NCBI RefSeq assembly: GCF_025960875.1
Contig: NZ_JAODLR010000015.1
Location: 1 to 64,000, forward strand
Source of the DNA: Crystallibacter permensis
GTDB taxonomy: Bacteria; Actinomycetota; Actinomycetes; Actinomycetales; Micrococcaceae
DNA length: 64,000 bases
Direction: 5' to 3'
The notes beneath the pieces were generated by a model. It saw only the letters and a program-made list of their open reading frames with translations, did not search any database and was not told the DNA's origin. Numbering within the stretch: the first letter of the stretch is position 1; every line of letters starts with the position of its first letter. A program made the translations under genes and the position numbers. Positions 8,546 through 16,329 of this stretch are shown here, piece after piece.

Positions 8546-9067
8546 GTGCAAAAGATTCAAGGGGCCGGAAGCCAGGCTGACACCGGCCCAACCGCGGGCG
8601 ATAAAGTGCGGTCCAGCGTCACCCAATTGATCCGTTGGGCTGCGCGTTCGCAGGTCCGTAAAGAACTGTTTGGCCCCGCCGCTTCAGACATGTCCCCCAA
8701 CGATGTGGCGCTGCTGGACTACATCAGCAAAAACGGTCCCGTCCGCGTCTCCGAACTTGCCGTCCAGCACGGCGTCGATAAATCCACCATGACCCCGCAG
8801 GTCCGGCGGCTCGATGACAAGGGGCTCGTGGACCGCCAGTCAGATCCTGGTGACGCCCGGGCAACCCTGGTCAGCACCAGCGAAGAAGGCCGCGAGATGC
8901 AGCGCCAGATCGGTGCGGCCGGAGCCGATCTCTTTGACGAGGTCCTGGCTACCTGGTCCGCGAAGGACCGTGAAACACTTGCGCGTATGCTGGACCGCTT
9001 CGTCCAGGAACTCGCTGACCACCAAGAAACCGGTTTCGAACCAGTCCCCGAAGGAAACACCAAGTGA
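8546..9067 (+). CDS. MarR family transcriptional regulator
   Basis: A winged-helix dimeric repressor. The DNA-binding region is visible as VSELAVQHGVDKSTMTPQVRRLDDKGLVDRQSDPGDARATLVSTSEEG: recognition helix at STMTPQVRRL and wing at SDPGDARA. Flanking helices form the dimer interface. The GTG start gives 173 aa; a TTG 12 codons upstream is inside the palindromic operator and is less likely. The gene overlaps the next gene by four bases (GTGA), so the two are translationally coupled. The likely target is its own promoter through the 23-bp repeat. The inducer is unknown. Confidence 0.9.
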   Translation: MQKIQGAGSQADTGPTAGDKVRSSVTQLIRWAARSQVRKELFGPAASDMSPNDVALLDYISKNGPVRVSELAVQHGVDKSTMTPQVRRLDDKGLVDRQSDPGDARATLVSTSEEGREMQRQIGAAGADLFDEVLATWSAKDRETLARMLDRFVQELADHQETGFEPVPEGNTK

Positions 9068-9819
9068 GCGTCCCCGCCCCCGCCAGGAACATACAGGAGT
9101 TCAAGACCAGCCCTATGACTCGATTGCTCCTTGCTCTGGATATCTGGCGGCGCCGTGCCCGTGAGGCCAGCCTTGGCCTCCCGCTGGGAATCCTGGCTGT
9201 CACGGCCACCTTTTGGCTTGTGGTCTGGCTGGCGGACCATGCCCTGCAGGGCTCGATCTCCCCCGTGGGCGTACTCGTCCGGATCTACGGGACAGGCGCA
9301 TTTGTCACGTTGACGCTGCTCATGGTCGCGATCGCGGTCTGGATGATCGTTCAGAGGTTAGGTTACCGAGAGGTGTTCTTCGACGGGCAGGACGACAGCA
9401 CAGAACAGCCGCTGCCGGCCCCGATGTGGGATTCCTCCATCCCGGACTTCACCGGACAAATCACTAAACTGGTTTCTTCCATGGATGCCCCGGTCTCCCC
9501 GCTGGCTCATACTACCTCGACCGATCCAGCCGTCGAAGCACCGTCAGAGAGCGGCATGCCGACAGACCAGCCCACGACTTCCAGCAAGCAGACCGCGCCC
9601 TCGGCCCCTGCCGCACCTGCCGGGCAAACATGCGAAACTGCGGAGCCAACAACCGCAGCCCCAGCAACCGAAGTTCCCACCACCGCCAAACGGCCAGCGC
9701 CGGCCAAGAGTGGAACGAGCCTCAACGCGAAGGCGCCTGCGGCGAAAGCCGCCACAGCGAAAGCGTCCAAAACGAAGCCGCTGCTGAAACGCAAAGGCCG
9801 GACAAGATCGCGGCCATAG
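9064..9819 (+). CDS. Two-TM membrane protein with Ala/Pro/Lys-rich tail, coupled to marR
   Basis: The GTG start overlaps the marR stop codon. Of 251 residues, the first 100 hold a basic amphipathic segment and two membrane helices (about 38-58 and 77-97). The rest is a low-complexity Pro/Ala/Thr region ending in a strongly basic Lys/Arg tail, which could bind nucleic acid or the membrane surface. No named domain was recognised. Its strict coupling to an apparently autoregulated MarR suggests that it is the regulated output, perhaps an envelope or drug-response protein; this is inference. Confidence 0.72.
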   Translation: MSVPAPARNIQEFKTSPMTRLLLALDIWRRRAREASLGLPLGILAVTATFWLVVWLADHALQGSISPVGVLVRIYGTGAFVTLTLLMVAIAVWMIVQRLGYREVFFDGQDDSTEQPLPAPMWDSSIPDFTGQITKLVSSMDAPVSPLAHTTSTDPAVEAPSESGMPTDQPTTSSKQTAPSAPAAPAGQTCETAEPTTAAPATEVPTTAKRPAPAKSGTSLNAKAPAAKAATAKASKTKPLLKRKGRTRSRP

Positions 9820-10070
9820 CGGACCAGTACACCATTGGGAACGCCACAGGTAGGAACGCCACAGGCCTCTTGACGGCCTACTGAACCTGGAGGATAGTCC
9901 AACTGGTTGGGGTTTGTTTCCAGTAATTGGAAAACCGACTGGTGGACCGGAAGGACGCAGGGCTTGGGGCCGATGTTTCTACCGGCTCATGCGGACGTGG
10001 CATTGAATACCTTCGGATCCGGGCTCACGGTCCCGGGTCATTGGCTGAGCCGGAATGGTTGGAGCTCGTC

Positions 10071-11504
10071 ATGCTATCTCTTGAAGAAATACAAACATTG
10101 GCTGCCTTGGTCGCGGGACCTGTTACGGCACCTGGGGCGCCGGGCTACGCGGAGGATACCGCCGCGTTTAATCTCGCTGCCGTATATCGACCGGACGTGG
10201 CCCTTGGTGCTATGAACGCCGCTGATGTTGTGGCGGGCATACAGTGGGCTGCAGCTCGCAATATACCCATCGCGGTCCAAGCCACCGGTCATGGAGCCAA
10301 CAGTTCCATCGAAGGCGGTCTGCTGATCAATACCAGCCGTATGCAGGACCTGCAGATCGATTCGGTGGAACGGACGGCGCGGATCGGTGCCGGAGTGAAA
10401 TGGCGCAGCTTGCTGGCAGCCAGCGTCCCGCTCGGCCTGGTCGGCCTGCACGGTTCGAGTACCGACGTCGGCGTCGTCGGCTATACGCTCGGCGGAGGGT
10501 TGCCTCTTCTCGGCCGCGCATACGGTTTTGCCGCCGATCATGTACGAAGCTTCGAGATCGTCACACCGGACGGCGTGCTGCGCCACGTGGACGCGGAGCA
10601 TGAGCCGGAATTGTTCCGCCTGCTACGCGGCGGCAAAGGCAACTTCGGTATCGTAACCTCCTTGACCTGCAACCTTCTGCCGGTTGACGAGTTCTACGGC
10701 GGTGGCATCTTTTTCCCCGGGACAGATGCAGCCAACGTACTCTCCACGTTCAACCGTTGGTGGCCGACCCTGCCCACCAAGGCAGCGACCTCTATCGCGC
10801 TGTTGCGGCTCCCGGATCTGGAGTTCGTTCCGCCACCCTTGCGCGCGCAATTCGTCGTTCACCTCCGCTTCGCTTATCCCGGCCCGCAGGAGGAAGCCGA
10901 GGCCCTGTTGGCGCCCCTGCGCATGGTTTCATCACCGGTCATGGATATGGTCGGGCCGATGAGTTATCTGGACGTGGATATGGTGCACTTCGACCCACAG
11001 GAACCGCTGCCATACGAAGAAGCCGGCGCGCTGCTGCACAGTTTCGACGGCGATGCCGAGGCGGCCTTCCTCGCCGCGGCTGGTCCGGACTCGGACTGCC
11101 CCCTCATTCTGATCGAGCTTCGTCCACTCGGGGGCGCGCTCTCCCTGGGTGGCGTCGGAACGGACGCGGTTTCCGGACGAGACGCCGCCTTCTCTCTGCT
11201 TGCCATTGGCTTGACGGCCCCGCCCATAGCAACTGCCACTACCGCGGCCATCCGGTCTCTGTTGCAAGCAATGGCGCCCTATTCCACCGGCCGGACGCTG
11301 GTGAACTTCCATGGAACGCCTGGGGACGCCACGGACCGTGCCCGTGCTTGGTCCCCGCAAGCGTACGAGGAGCTCGCTGCAGCCAAGAGCCGCTGGGATC
11401 CCGCGAACCTGCTGCGCTTCGGCCATACGATCAGGACGGAGGCAGTACAGGGTCCGGAAAGAGCGGATCGTCCAGCTCCCGCTCCACCCGCCGGGCTATC
11501 CTAG
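10071..11504 (+). CDS. FAD-linked oxidase, BBE/PCMH type
   Basis: A 477-residue flavoprotein of the berberine-bridge-enzyme group. The PCMH-type FAD domain is N-terminal; QATGHGANSSIEGGLLIN contains the His expected for covalent flavin attachment. The middle is the substrate domain. The C-terminal BBE motif is ARAWSPQAYEELAAAKSRWDPANLLRF. The ATG is preceded by GGAG at 8 nt; a 49-codon in-frame extension upstream is not family-like. These enzymes oxidise sugars, alkaloids or other secondary alcohols with oxygen; the substrate is unknown. The next gene starts 5 nt after the stop. Confidence 0.9.
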   Translation: MLSLEEIQTLAALVAGPVTAPGAPGYAEDTAAFNLAAVYRPDVALGAMNAADVVAGIQWAAARNIPIAVQATGHGANSSIEGGLLINTSRMQDLQIDSVERTARIGAGVKWRSLLAASVPLGLVGLHGSSTDVGVVGYTLGGGLPLLGRAYGFAADHVRSFEIVTPDGVLRHVDAEHEPELFRLLRGGKGNFGIVTSLTCNLLPVDEFYGGGIFFPGTDAANVLSTFNRWWPTLPTKAATSIALLRLPDLEFVPPPLRAQFVVHLRFAYPGPQEEAEALLAPLRMVSSPVMDMVGPMSYLDVDMVHFDPQEPLPYEEAGALLHSFDGDAEAAFLAAAGPDSDCPLILIELRPLGGALSLGGVGTDAVSGRDAAFSLLAIGLTAPPIATATTAAIRSLLQAMAPYSTGRTLVNFHGTPGDATDRARAWSPQAYEELAAAKSRWDPANLLRFGHTIRTEAVQGPERADRPAPAPPAGLS

Positions 11505-11509
11505 GCAGG

Positions 11510-12343
11510 ATGCAGACCTTCCTGCCCTTTCCTGACTTTGCTGCCAGCGCGGCCGTCCTCGACGGGCCGCGCCTGGGCAAGCAACGGGTGGAGACATTGC
11601 AGATCCTGCGCGCGTTGGTTGTCCCCGACTACGGTTGGCAGCGGCATCCGGCAGTGCGGATGTGGATGGGGTACGTGCCGGCGCTGGTCCGCTACGGTTT
11701 AGCGATGACGGACGAATGGCTGGCACGCGGCCACGCAGACGGCACCCGCGGTTTGATCCTTGAATTCGCACCGGAAGCTGAAAGCGCGGCGCCGGCGGCG
11801 CCGCCGTGGCTGGGCGATGAAGATTTTCACCGCGCCCATCGTTCCAATCTGATCCAGAAGGATCCGGGATTCTACCGCCCCCGCTTCCCGGGCACTGCCG
11901 ATGCCCTCCCCTATATCTGGCCCGAACCGTCCACCGAACTGGTCCCCGCTCAAGTCACCGGTCCGCGCCTGTGGATAGCCCGCACTCACGGCGGGCAAGG
12001 CGCAAAGCCGGGCACCGCCGTCGTTAGTCTTCCTGCCTTGACGCCCGCCGGGGTGCCGGTGCGGGGGAAGAAGGCCAGGCAGTTGGATGCGCTGCTCAAC
12101 GAAGCGAACGACGGCGACCTGGCCGCCTTACCGCTCGACGGCGGCTTGCGCTTCGCTACCGGTACGCTCGGTCCGGTCACCGGGACGGCGGACGCGCTCG
12201 CGCGGACATTGGTGCTCAGCGGGGAAATCAGCCGGACGGATTTTGACTGTCCCGCCTTGCTGCAGGACCCGCGCCTGTTCTTCGCCGTCCCGCTTCCGGC
12301 AGTTCTCCGCGGCGCCCCGGGGCCGTGTCCAACCTACCGTTAG
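11510..12343 (+). CDS. MSMEG_6728 family protein (pyrimidine dimer DNA glycosylase superfamily)
   Basis: The conserved N-terminus MQTFLPFPDFAASAAVLD, then RLGKQRVETLQILRAL and HPAVRMWMGY, identify the actinobacterial MSMEG_6728 family, which is assigned to the T4-endonuclease-V-like Pyr_excise group. The C-terminal part from about residue 130 is extra and contains HRSNLIQKDPGFYRPRFPG. It would be expected to act on UV-damaged DNA, but activity for this family is not something I can assert. The start is tucked beside the oxidase stop (TAGGCAGGATG), so co-transcription is likely. Confidence 0.82.
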   Translation: MQTFLPFPDFAASAAVLDGPRLGKQRVETLQILRALVVPDYGWQRHPAVRMWMGYVPALVRYGLAMTDEWLARGHADGTRGLILEFAPEAESAAPAAPPWLGDEDFHRAHRSNLIQKDPGFYRPRFPGTADALPYIWPEPSTELVPAQVTGPRLWIARTHGGQGAKPGTAVVSLPALTPAGVPVRGKKARQLDALLNEANDGDLAALPLDGGLRFATGTLGPVTGTADALARTLVLSGEISRTDFDCPALLQDPRLFFAVPLPAVLRGAPGPCPTYR

Positions 12344-13242
12344 TCCGCCGGGTTCAACTGCGCGGCAGCCGCCGCCTGATGGTCGGGATTCCCTGTTGTC
12401 ATCGCATACACGCCGTAGCTGATCGGTGCGGCGGCCATTAGCTCCGCGCATTGGTCGGCCAGCCGCGGCGGTACGCGTCCGCCGTCGTCAAGATAGCTGC
12501 GTACGGTGAGGTCAAAAGCCTCCGGGGTGGAAACCATGTGGTGGAACATGAAGTCCAGCGCCGGATCCGCCACCTTGGCAGTGGTCCAGTCGAGGACGGA
12601 ACGGATTTCGGCGTTCTCGTCCAGCAGCAGGTGCGCCGGGTAGAGCTCGCCATGGGTGAAGACCGTGAAGTCCGGCCAATAGCTGTCCTCGGCCAGCCAG
12701 GCGTTCCAACGTTCCAGCAAGTTATCGGCAATCTGGAATTCGGCCTCCACCTTGGCCAGATTGGTGCGCCATTCCTCGCGCACCTCCTCCGGGGTCAGCG
12801 TGGGAATGCCGGCGGCATGGGCCTGCTCTGCGTCGATCCGGTGCAGCTGGGCGATCAGCCGACCCAGCGCGGCACAATAGGTTGACGATTCGCGGTCGAA
12901 ATGCCAGACGGGCTGGCCGTCCTCCACCGTCAGGCCCGGCTCCCCCGGCAGCGCCGGATACGCGACCAGCGAGCGGCTGCGGATCCGCCAGTCCGGCACC
13001 GCGGCGGAAAGTTTACCTTTGACCAGCTTGAGGATTTTCGCTTCGTCGGCGATCTTGGCGGAGACGTCCGGCCGGCGCGGGATCCGCAGGACCCAGTGCT
13101 TGTTGTCCCTGGCGACGGCGAACGCCACCAGGTAATCCAGGCCGGCCTCATTGAACGTGACGCTGGTGGAATCGATATTCAGTCCGTGTTCCTGGGCCAG
13201 TTCCGCGACCGAGGCGGCGGTGAATTCCGGTTCGTCTGACAT
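12340..13242 (-). CDS. Macrolide 2'-phosphotransferase-like kinase
   Basis: An APH-fold small-molecule kinase of 300 aa. The start ATG follows AAGGAGG. WVLRIPRRPDV carries the ATP-binding Arg/Lys strand. The catalytic loop is THGELYPAHLLLD and the metal-binding motif is VLDWTTAKVADPALDF, closest in style to Mph enzymes. The usual catalytic Asp of HGD is Glu (HGE) here. Mph proteins phosphorylate macrolides at the desosamine 2'-OH, but many chromosomal homologues are of unproven specificity. It overlaps the convergent MSMEG_6728 gene by 4 bp at the 3' ends. Confidence 0.82.
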   Translation of the reverse strand: MSDEPEFTAASVAELAQEHGLNIDSTSVTFNEAGLDYLVAFAVARDNKHWVLRIPRRPDVSAKIADEAKILKLVKGKLSAAVPDWRIRSRSLVAYPALPGEPGLTVEDGQPVWHFDRESSTYCAALGRLIAQLHRIDAEQAHAAGIPTLTPEEVREEWRTNLAKVEAEFQIADNLLERWNAWLAEDSYWPDFTVFTHGELYPAHLLLDENAEIRSVLDWTTAKVADPALDFMFHHMVSTPEAFDLTVRSYLDDGGRVPPRLADQCAELMAAAPISYGVYAMTTGNPDHQAAAAAQLNPAD

Positions 13243-13346
13243 GGCGGTCCTCCTTGCGTTGGTGCCACTGTACCGAACGGATGCTGGCGTGGCCTGGCGA
13301 CAAAACGGTTTCGGCCCGCACGATGCCAAAGACGGCAGCCGGCGGG

Positions 13347-13955
13347 TTACCGTTCATGGGCTTGTGCGAGATCCGCTTCTATCCGGTGGGCAGCCTGCAT
13401 AAGAGCGGTGCCGAAGTCCAAGCCGGGCGATTCCTTGATCCGGCTGAGCGGCATGGCGAGACAGATCGTGGCAATCATCTGGGTTCGTGACAGCACCGGC
13501 GCACTCACGGAGCCAAGACCGGGTGTCCTCCTGCCGACAGATTCCACCCAACCGTTCGCCGCCAGTTCCTCCAAGGCTTCTGCCTCTCTTGCCAGGAGAC
13601 GTCCGCTCGACCCTGCGGGTAACGTCAGGCGTGAGCCCTCGGGCAGGGTTGCCTTCAGCTCATGCTCACTGTCAACGCTGAACTGGCAAATGCGTTCATC
13701 CCCGCGGCGGATCCACAGTTGGGCGGTCTCCCCCGTGGTATCGCGCAATTCGGTCAAAACCGGCAGCGCCGCATTCTCCAGCACGGTATGGACAAATCGA
13801 TGGCCTAACTGGAAGCCGCCGCTTTCGTTGCGGCGCAGGAAGCCGTATTCCACCATCGCGCGCCCGCTCAAGTGAGACCGTTGCCAAACCGCTTCGCGGC
13901 TTGAATGCGTTTGGCTGCAACATGTCCTGTTCCGCCGGGCCCCGGAGTGCTTCAC
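13347..13955 (-). pseudogene. IclR-family regulator remnant lacking an intact DNA-binding domain
   Basis: From about YGFLRRNESGGFQLGHRF to the end this is a full IclR effector-binding domain (VLTELRDTTGETAQLWIRRGDE, LPAGSSGRLLA, VSAPVLS). The N-terminal winged helix is missing: the residues before YGFL (SREAVWQRSHLSGRAMVE) only faintly resemble the last HTH helix. A neighbouring frame supplies SLERA immediately before the join, as expected if a small indel shifted the frame. Upstream of that the sequence runs into the divergent DHFR-type gene with no space for a normal IclR N-terminus. The product, if made, would bind ligand but not DNA. Confidence 0.7.
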
Positions 13956-14008
13956 TGGAAGGTACGACGGCGGGCAAGCCTCCTTTCGCTCCCACTGGAG
14001 GTATTCGA

Positions 14009-14605
14009 ACGGGCAAGATCATCCTGATGCAGTCGGTGTCGTTGGACGGGTTTTTCGAGGGGCTGGACCGGGACATCAGCTGGCAGCTGGTGGATGACGA
14101 ACTCCACCGCCACTTGAACGAGCAGTTCCGGACGATGGGAGCCTTCATGTTCGGGCACGTCACCCATGAGCTGTTGGCCGCTTACTGGCCCACAGCCGAC
14201 CAGGATCCGGACCTCTCGGCGGAACTCGTTGAGTTCGCCGGGATCTGGCGCGAGATGCCCAAGTTCGTCTTTTCACGGACCCTCACGCAGGCAAGCTGGA
14301 ACACCACGGTGATTCACGACGTCGTGCCTGAACAAATCTCGGAACTGAAAGTGCAGCTCCGGGGCGACATCGCCCTTAGCGGAGCCAATTTGGCCTCTAC
14401 TTTCATGCGGCACGGCCTGATCGACGAGTTTCAAATTCGTGTCCACCCCGTGGTTCTGGGGCAGGGGCGGCCGCTGTTCGAGTCCCCTGATAGCCGGCTG
14501 AGCCTCAGGCTCGAGGAGACACGAGCGTTCGGCAACGGCGTGGTTTTGCTCCGCTACTCCCGCGACGACGCTCAAACCTCCTTGGGCTATAGCAACACGT
14601 CCTAG
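14009..14605 (+). CDS. Dihydrofolate reductase/RibD C-terminal family protein, ACG-initiated as drawn
   Basis: The 198-residue protein starts TGKIILMQSVSLDGFFEG, the usual opening of this family with Met replaced by Thr. GGAGG lies exactly 7 nt before an ACG codon at the expected start. Typical motifs follow: FGHVTHELLAAYWP, KFVFSRTL, DIALSGANLASTFMRHGLIDEFQIRVHPVVLGQGRPLF. Other codings are an ATG 36 codons upstream, which adds sequence unlike the family, or an ATG 6 codons downstream without a ribosome site. The family binds NADPH; the substrate is usually unknown. The gene is functional only if ACG or the internal ATG is used. Confidence 0.75.
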   Translation, partial: TGKIILMQSVSLDGFFEGLDRDISWQLVDDELHRHLNEQFRTMGAFMFGHVTHELLAAYWPTADQDPDLSAELVEFAGIWREMPKFVFSRTLTQASWNTTVIHDVVPEQISELKVQLRGDIALSGANLASTFMRHGLIDEFQIRVHPVVLGQGRPLFESPDSRLSLRLEETRAFGNGVVLLRYSRDDAQTSLGYSNTS

Positions 14606-14793
14606 CGCTGGTTTGCGCTGACCTTCGGCAGGGAGGGCGCGGCGATGATCCCGGCGATCCAGAGCCGGGCCGACCCCTTCAGATTAACGCTGCCGATCTG
14701 CCTGCCGGTCCTGACGCGGGAGTGCGGGCGGGCCTATGCTGAAGGGCAACCGGCCCTTTGCCACGAGACTGCTGCCAAGAGAAGAGAGAAACC

Positions 14794-15288
14794 ATGGCCT
14801 CCGATCCGCGCACGCCCGATAACGTTCCCGCCCGTGAAGAGTCGGGGCACGAGGAACCCACCAAGCCCGGCGCTTCAGGCACTTCCAGCCGCGGCACCGT
14901 TCCCGGTGCTTCCGGCGGTGCAGTGGTGCCGAAAGGGAAAGCAGGGAAAGAGAAGGGCAGGGCCGGGAAAGAAGAACCCAAGCGGCCCGAGCCGGCGGAC
15001 AGGGACGTTGAGGAGAAGCCGCGGATAACCCGGGCCGGCATGATCTGGACCGCCACGGTAGCGGGCCTGATTCTGCTGGTGCTGCTGATCATCTTCATCG
15101 CCCAGAACCAGGACCAGGTCACACTGCGCTACTTCGCATTGGAGGGCAGAGTCAACCTGGGTCTGGCCCTGTTTATTGCGGCAGTGGGTGGCGGGCTCTT
15201 GACCGCCATTGCCGGTGCTGCCCGGATCATCCAGCTTCGGGCCGTTGCGCACAAGGACCGGAAGCGGAAACGGAATCAGACCCGCTGA
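14794..15288 (+). CDS. LapA/DUF1049-type membrane protein
   Basis: A 164-residue protein with a hydrophilic, charged N-terminal half (Lys/Glu/Pro-rich, about 1-78) and two membrane helices (82-103, 121-143). The IIFIAQNQDQVTLRYF stretch after helix 1 is the LapA signature, and a basic tail ends the chain. The start ATG follows a GAAGAGAG site. Bacterial LapA proteins are inner-membrane proteins linked to lipopolysaccharide assembly in Gram-negatives; the role in Gram-positives is unknown. It converges on the lipid kinase-like gene 17 bp away. Confidence 0.8.
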   Translation: MASDPRTPDNVPAREESGHEEPTKPGASGTSSRGTVPGASGGAVVPKGKAGKEKGRAGKEEPKRPEPADRDVEEKPRITRAGMIWTATVAGLILLVLLIIFIAQNQDQVTLRYFALEGRVNLGLALFIAAVGGGLLTAIAGAARIIQLRAVAHKDRKRKRNQTR

Positions 15289-15305
15289 ACGTCACCCGGT
15301 TAGCC

Positions 15306-16202
15306 TCAGCCGATGACGGTCAAGGCCCTGGGCACCGACTCCACGACCACATCCGTTTCGGCGCTGACGGTCATGACTTCGCCGTCGGTCTGGACGGGGA
15401 TGCTGTCCGTTGTAGTGAAGGCGTAGCTGCTGACGCTGGGCTGTTCGCCCAGGCCTACCGTGACGGCGCGGAGGGTCATGAGCGCAATGCGCCATTTACT
15501 GGCGTGCGGCAGCATCACCACTTCGAACCTTCCGTCCGCTGGATCTCCGGATTCGCTCACCCGGCCGTATTTGGCCATCTCCGGGATGTTGGCCAGCACC
15601 AGGCTGTCCAGCCTGGCCCGGGCGCCATCGGCGCGGGCAATTTCGAAGGGCCGCAGTCCGGCAACCGTGCGCGCTACGGAGATCAGCTCCTTAATGACCC
15701 CCTTCTGGCCCCCTTCGATACCGATCGCCATCAGCGGCGTCAGGCCGAACCCGATATAGGAGTGGGCGTAGCGTGACCATGCCTGCGGCCCATCGCCAAC
15801 GCGCAGCCTGAGCAGATCGATCTGCCGAACCTCGCCGTCCACAATCGCTTCGATCAGGGCCTGCCTGCGGGTGCTGCGGCGGTGGTCGTTGGCATTGCCG
15901 CCGGCCATGACCGCGCAGACGGCCTGCGTCTCAGGAACGTCCATCACGCCGTTCACCACTTCATTGAAGCCGCCGTCGCCGCTGATGGAGACGATCAGCG
16001 GCCAGCCCTCCCCGGCTGCGGCGCGCGCCAGCTCGCGGGCATGGCCGGCCGACTTCGTGTGCCGCAGCTGGACTGGCACAGCGGGCAGCCGAAGGGCCAG
16101 GTCCTCGCGCAGCTGCTCGGCCAGGTAGAACGGGAACTTGACGGCATCCGGGTTGTAGATCAGCACAATCCGTTCGAAACGTCCTGAAGGAGAACTACTC
16201 AT
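15306..16202 (-). CDS. Diacylglycerol kinase-family protein
   Basis: 298 residues with the DAGK catalytic fold. VLIYNPDA is the first strand, SGDGGFNEVVNGVM (74-87) is the nucleotide-binding loop usually written GGDGTxNEV, and VMAGGNANDHRRS occupies the position of PLGTGND. The C-terminal half is the beta-sandwich that ends VQTDGEVM. Homologues phosphorylate diacylglycerol, sphingosine-like lipids or mannosyl lipids. The conserved Thr of GDGT is Gly here, so catalysis should not be taken for granted. Confidence 0.85.
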   Translation of the reverse strand: MSSSPSGRFERIVLIYNPDAVKFPFYLAEQLREDLALRLPAVPVQLRHTKSAGHARELARAAAGEGWPLIVSISGDGGFNEVVNGVMDVPETQAVCAVMAGGNANDHRRSTRRQALIEAIVDGEVRQIDLLRLRVGDGPQAWSRYAHSYIGFGLTPLMAIGIEGGQKGVIKELISVARTVAGLRPFEIARADGARARLDSLVLANIPEMAKYGRVSESGDPADGRFEVVMLPHASKWRIALMTLRAVTVGLGEQPSVSSYAFTTTDSIPVQTDGEVMTVSAETDVVVESVPRALTVIG

Positions 16203-16329
16203 ACGGCCAGCTTAATCACGTCGAACCGATGGCGTGCGCCATTGCGGGAGGACGGGCGGACGTGCGCTGAGCAATCGAGCCCAAGGAGGCACCGCCGTCG
16301 TCGTCTTTGTTTGCGGTTGTCCGGGCGGG

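Noticed and set aside
9838-9865. Direct repeat of GGAACGCCACAGG, two copies 15 bp apart
   Set aside because: Only two copies, no spacer pattern, no gene link; not a CRISPR or operator by itself.
13901-14008. ATG at 13901 as start of the DHFR-type gene
   Set aside because: Adds 36 residues unlike the family and runs over the IclR remnant, whereas GGAGG is placed for the ACG.
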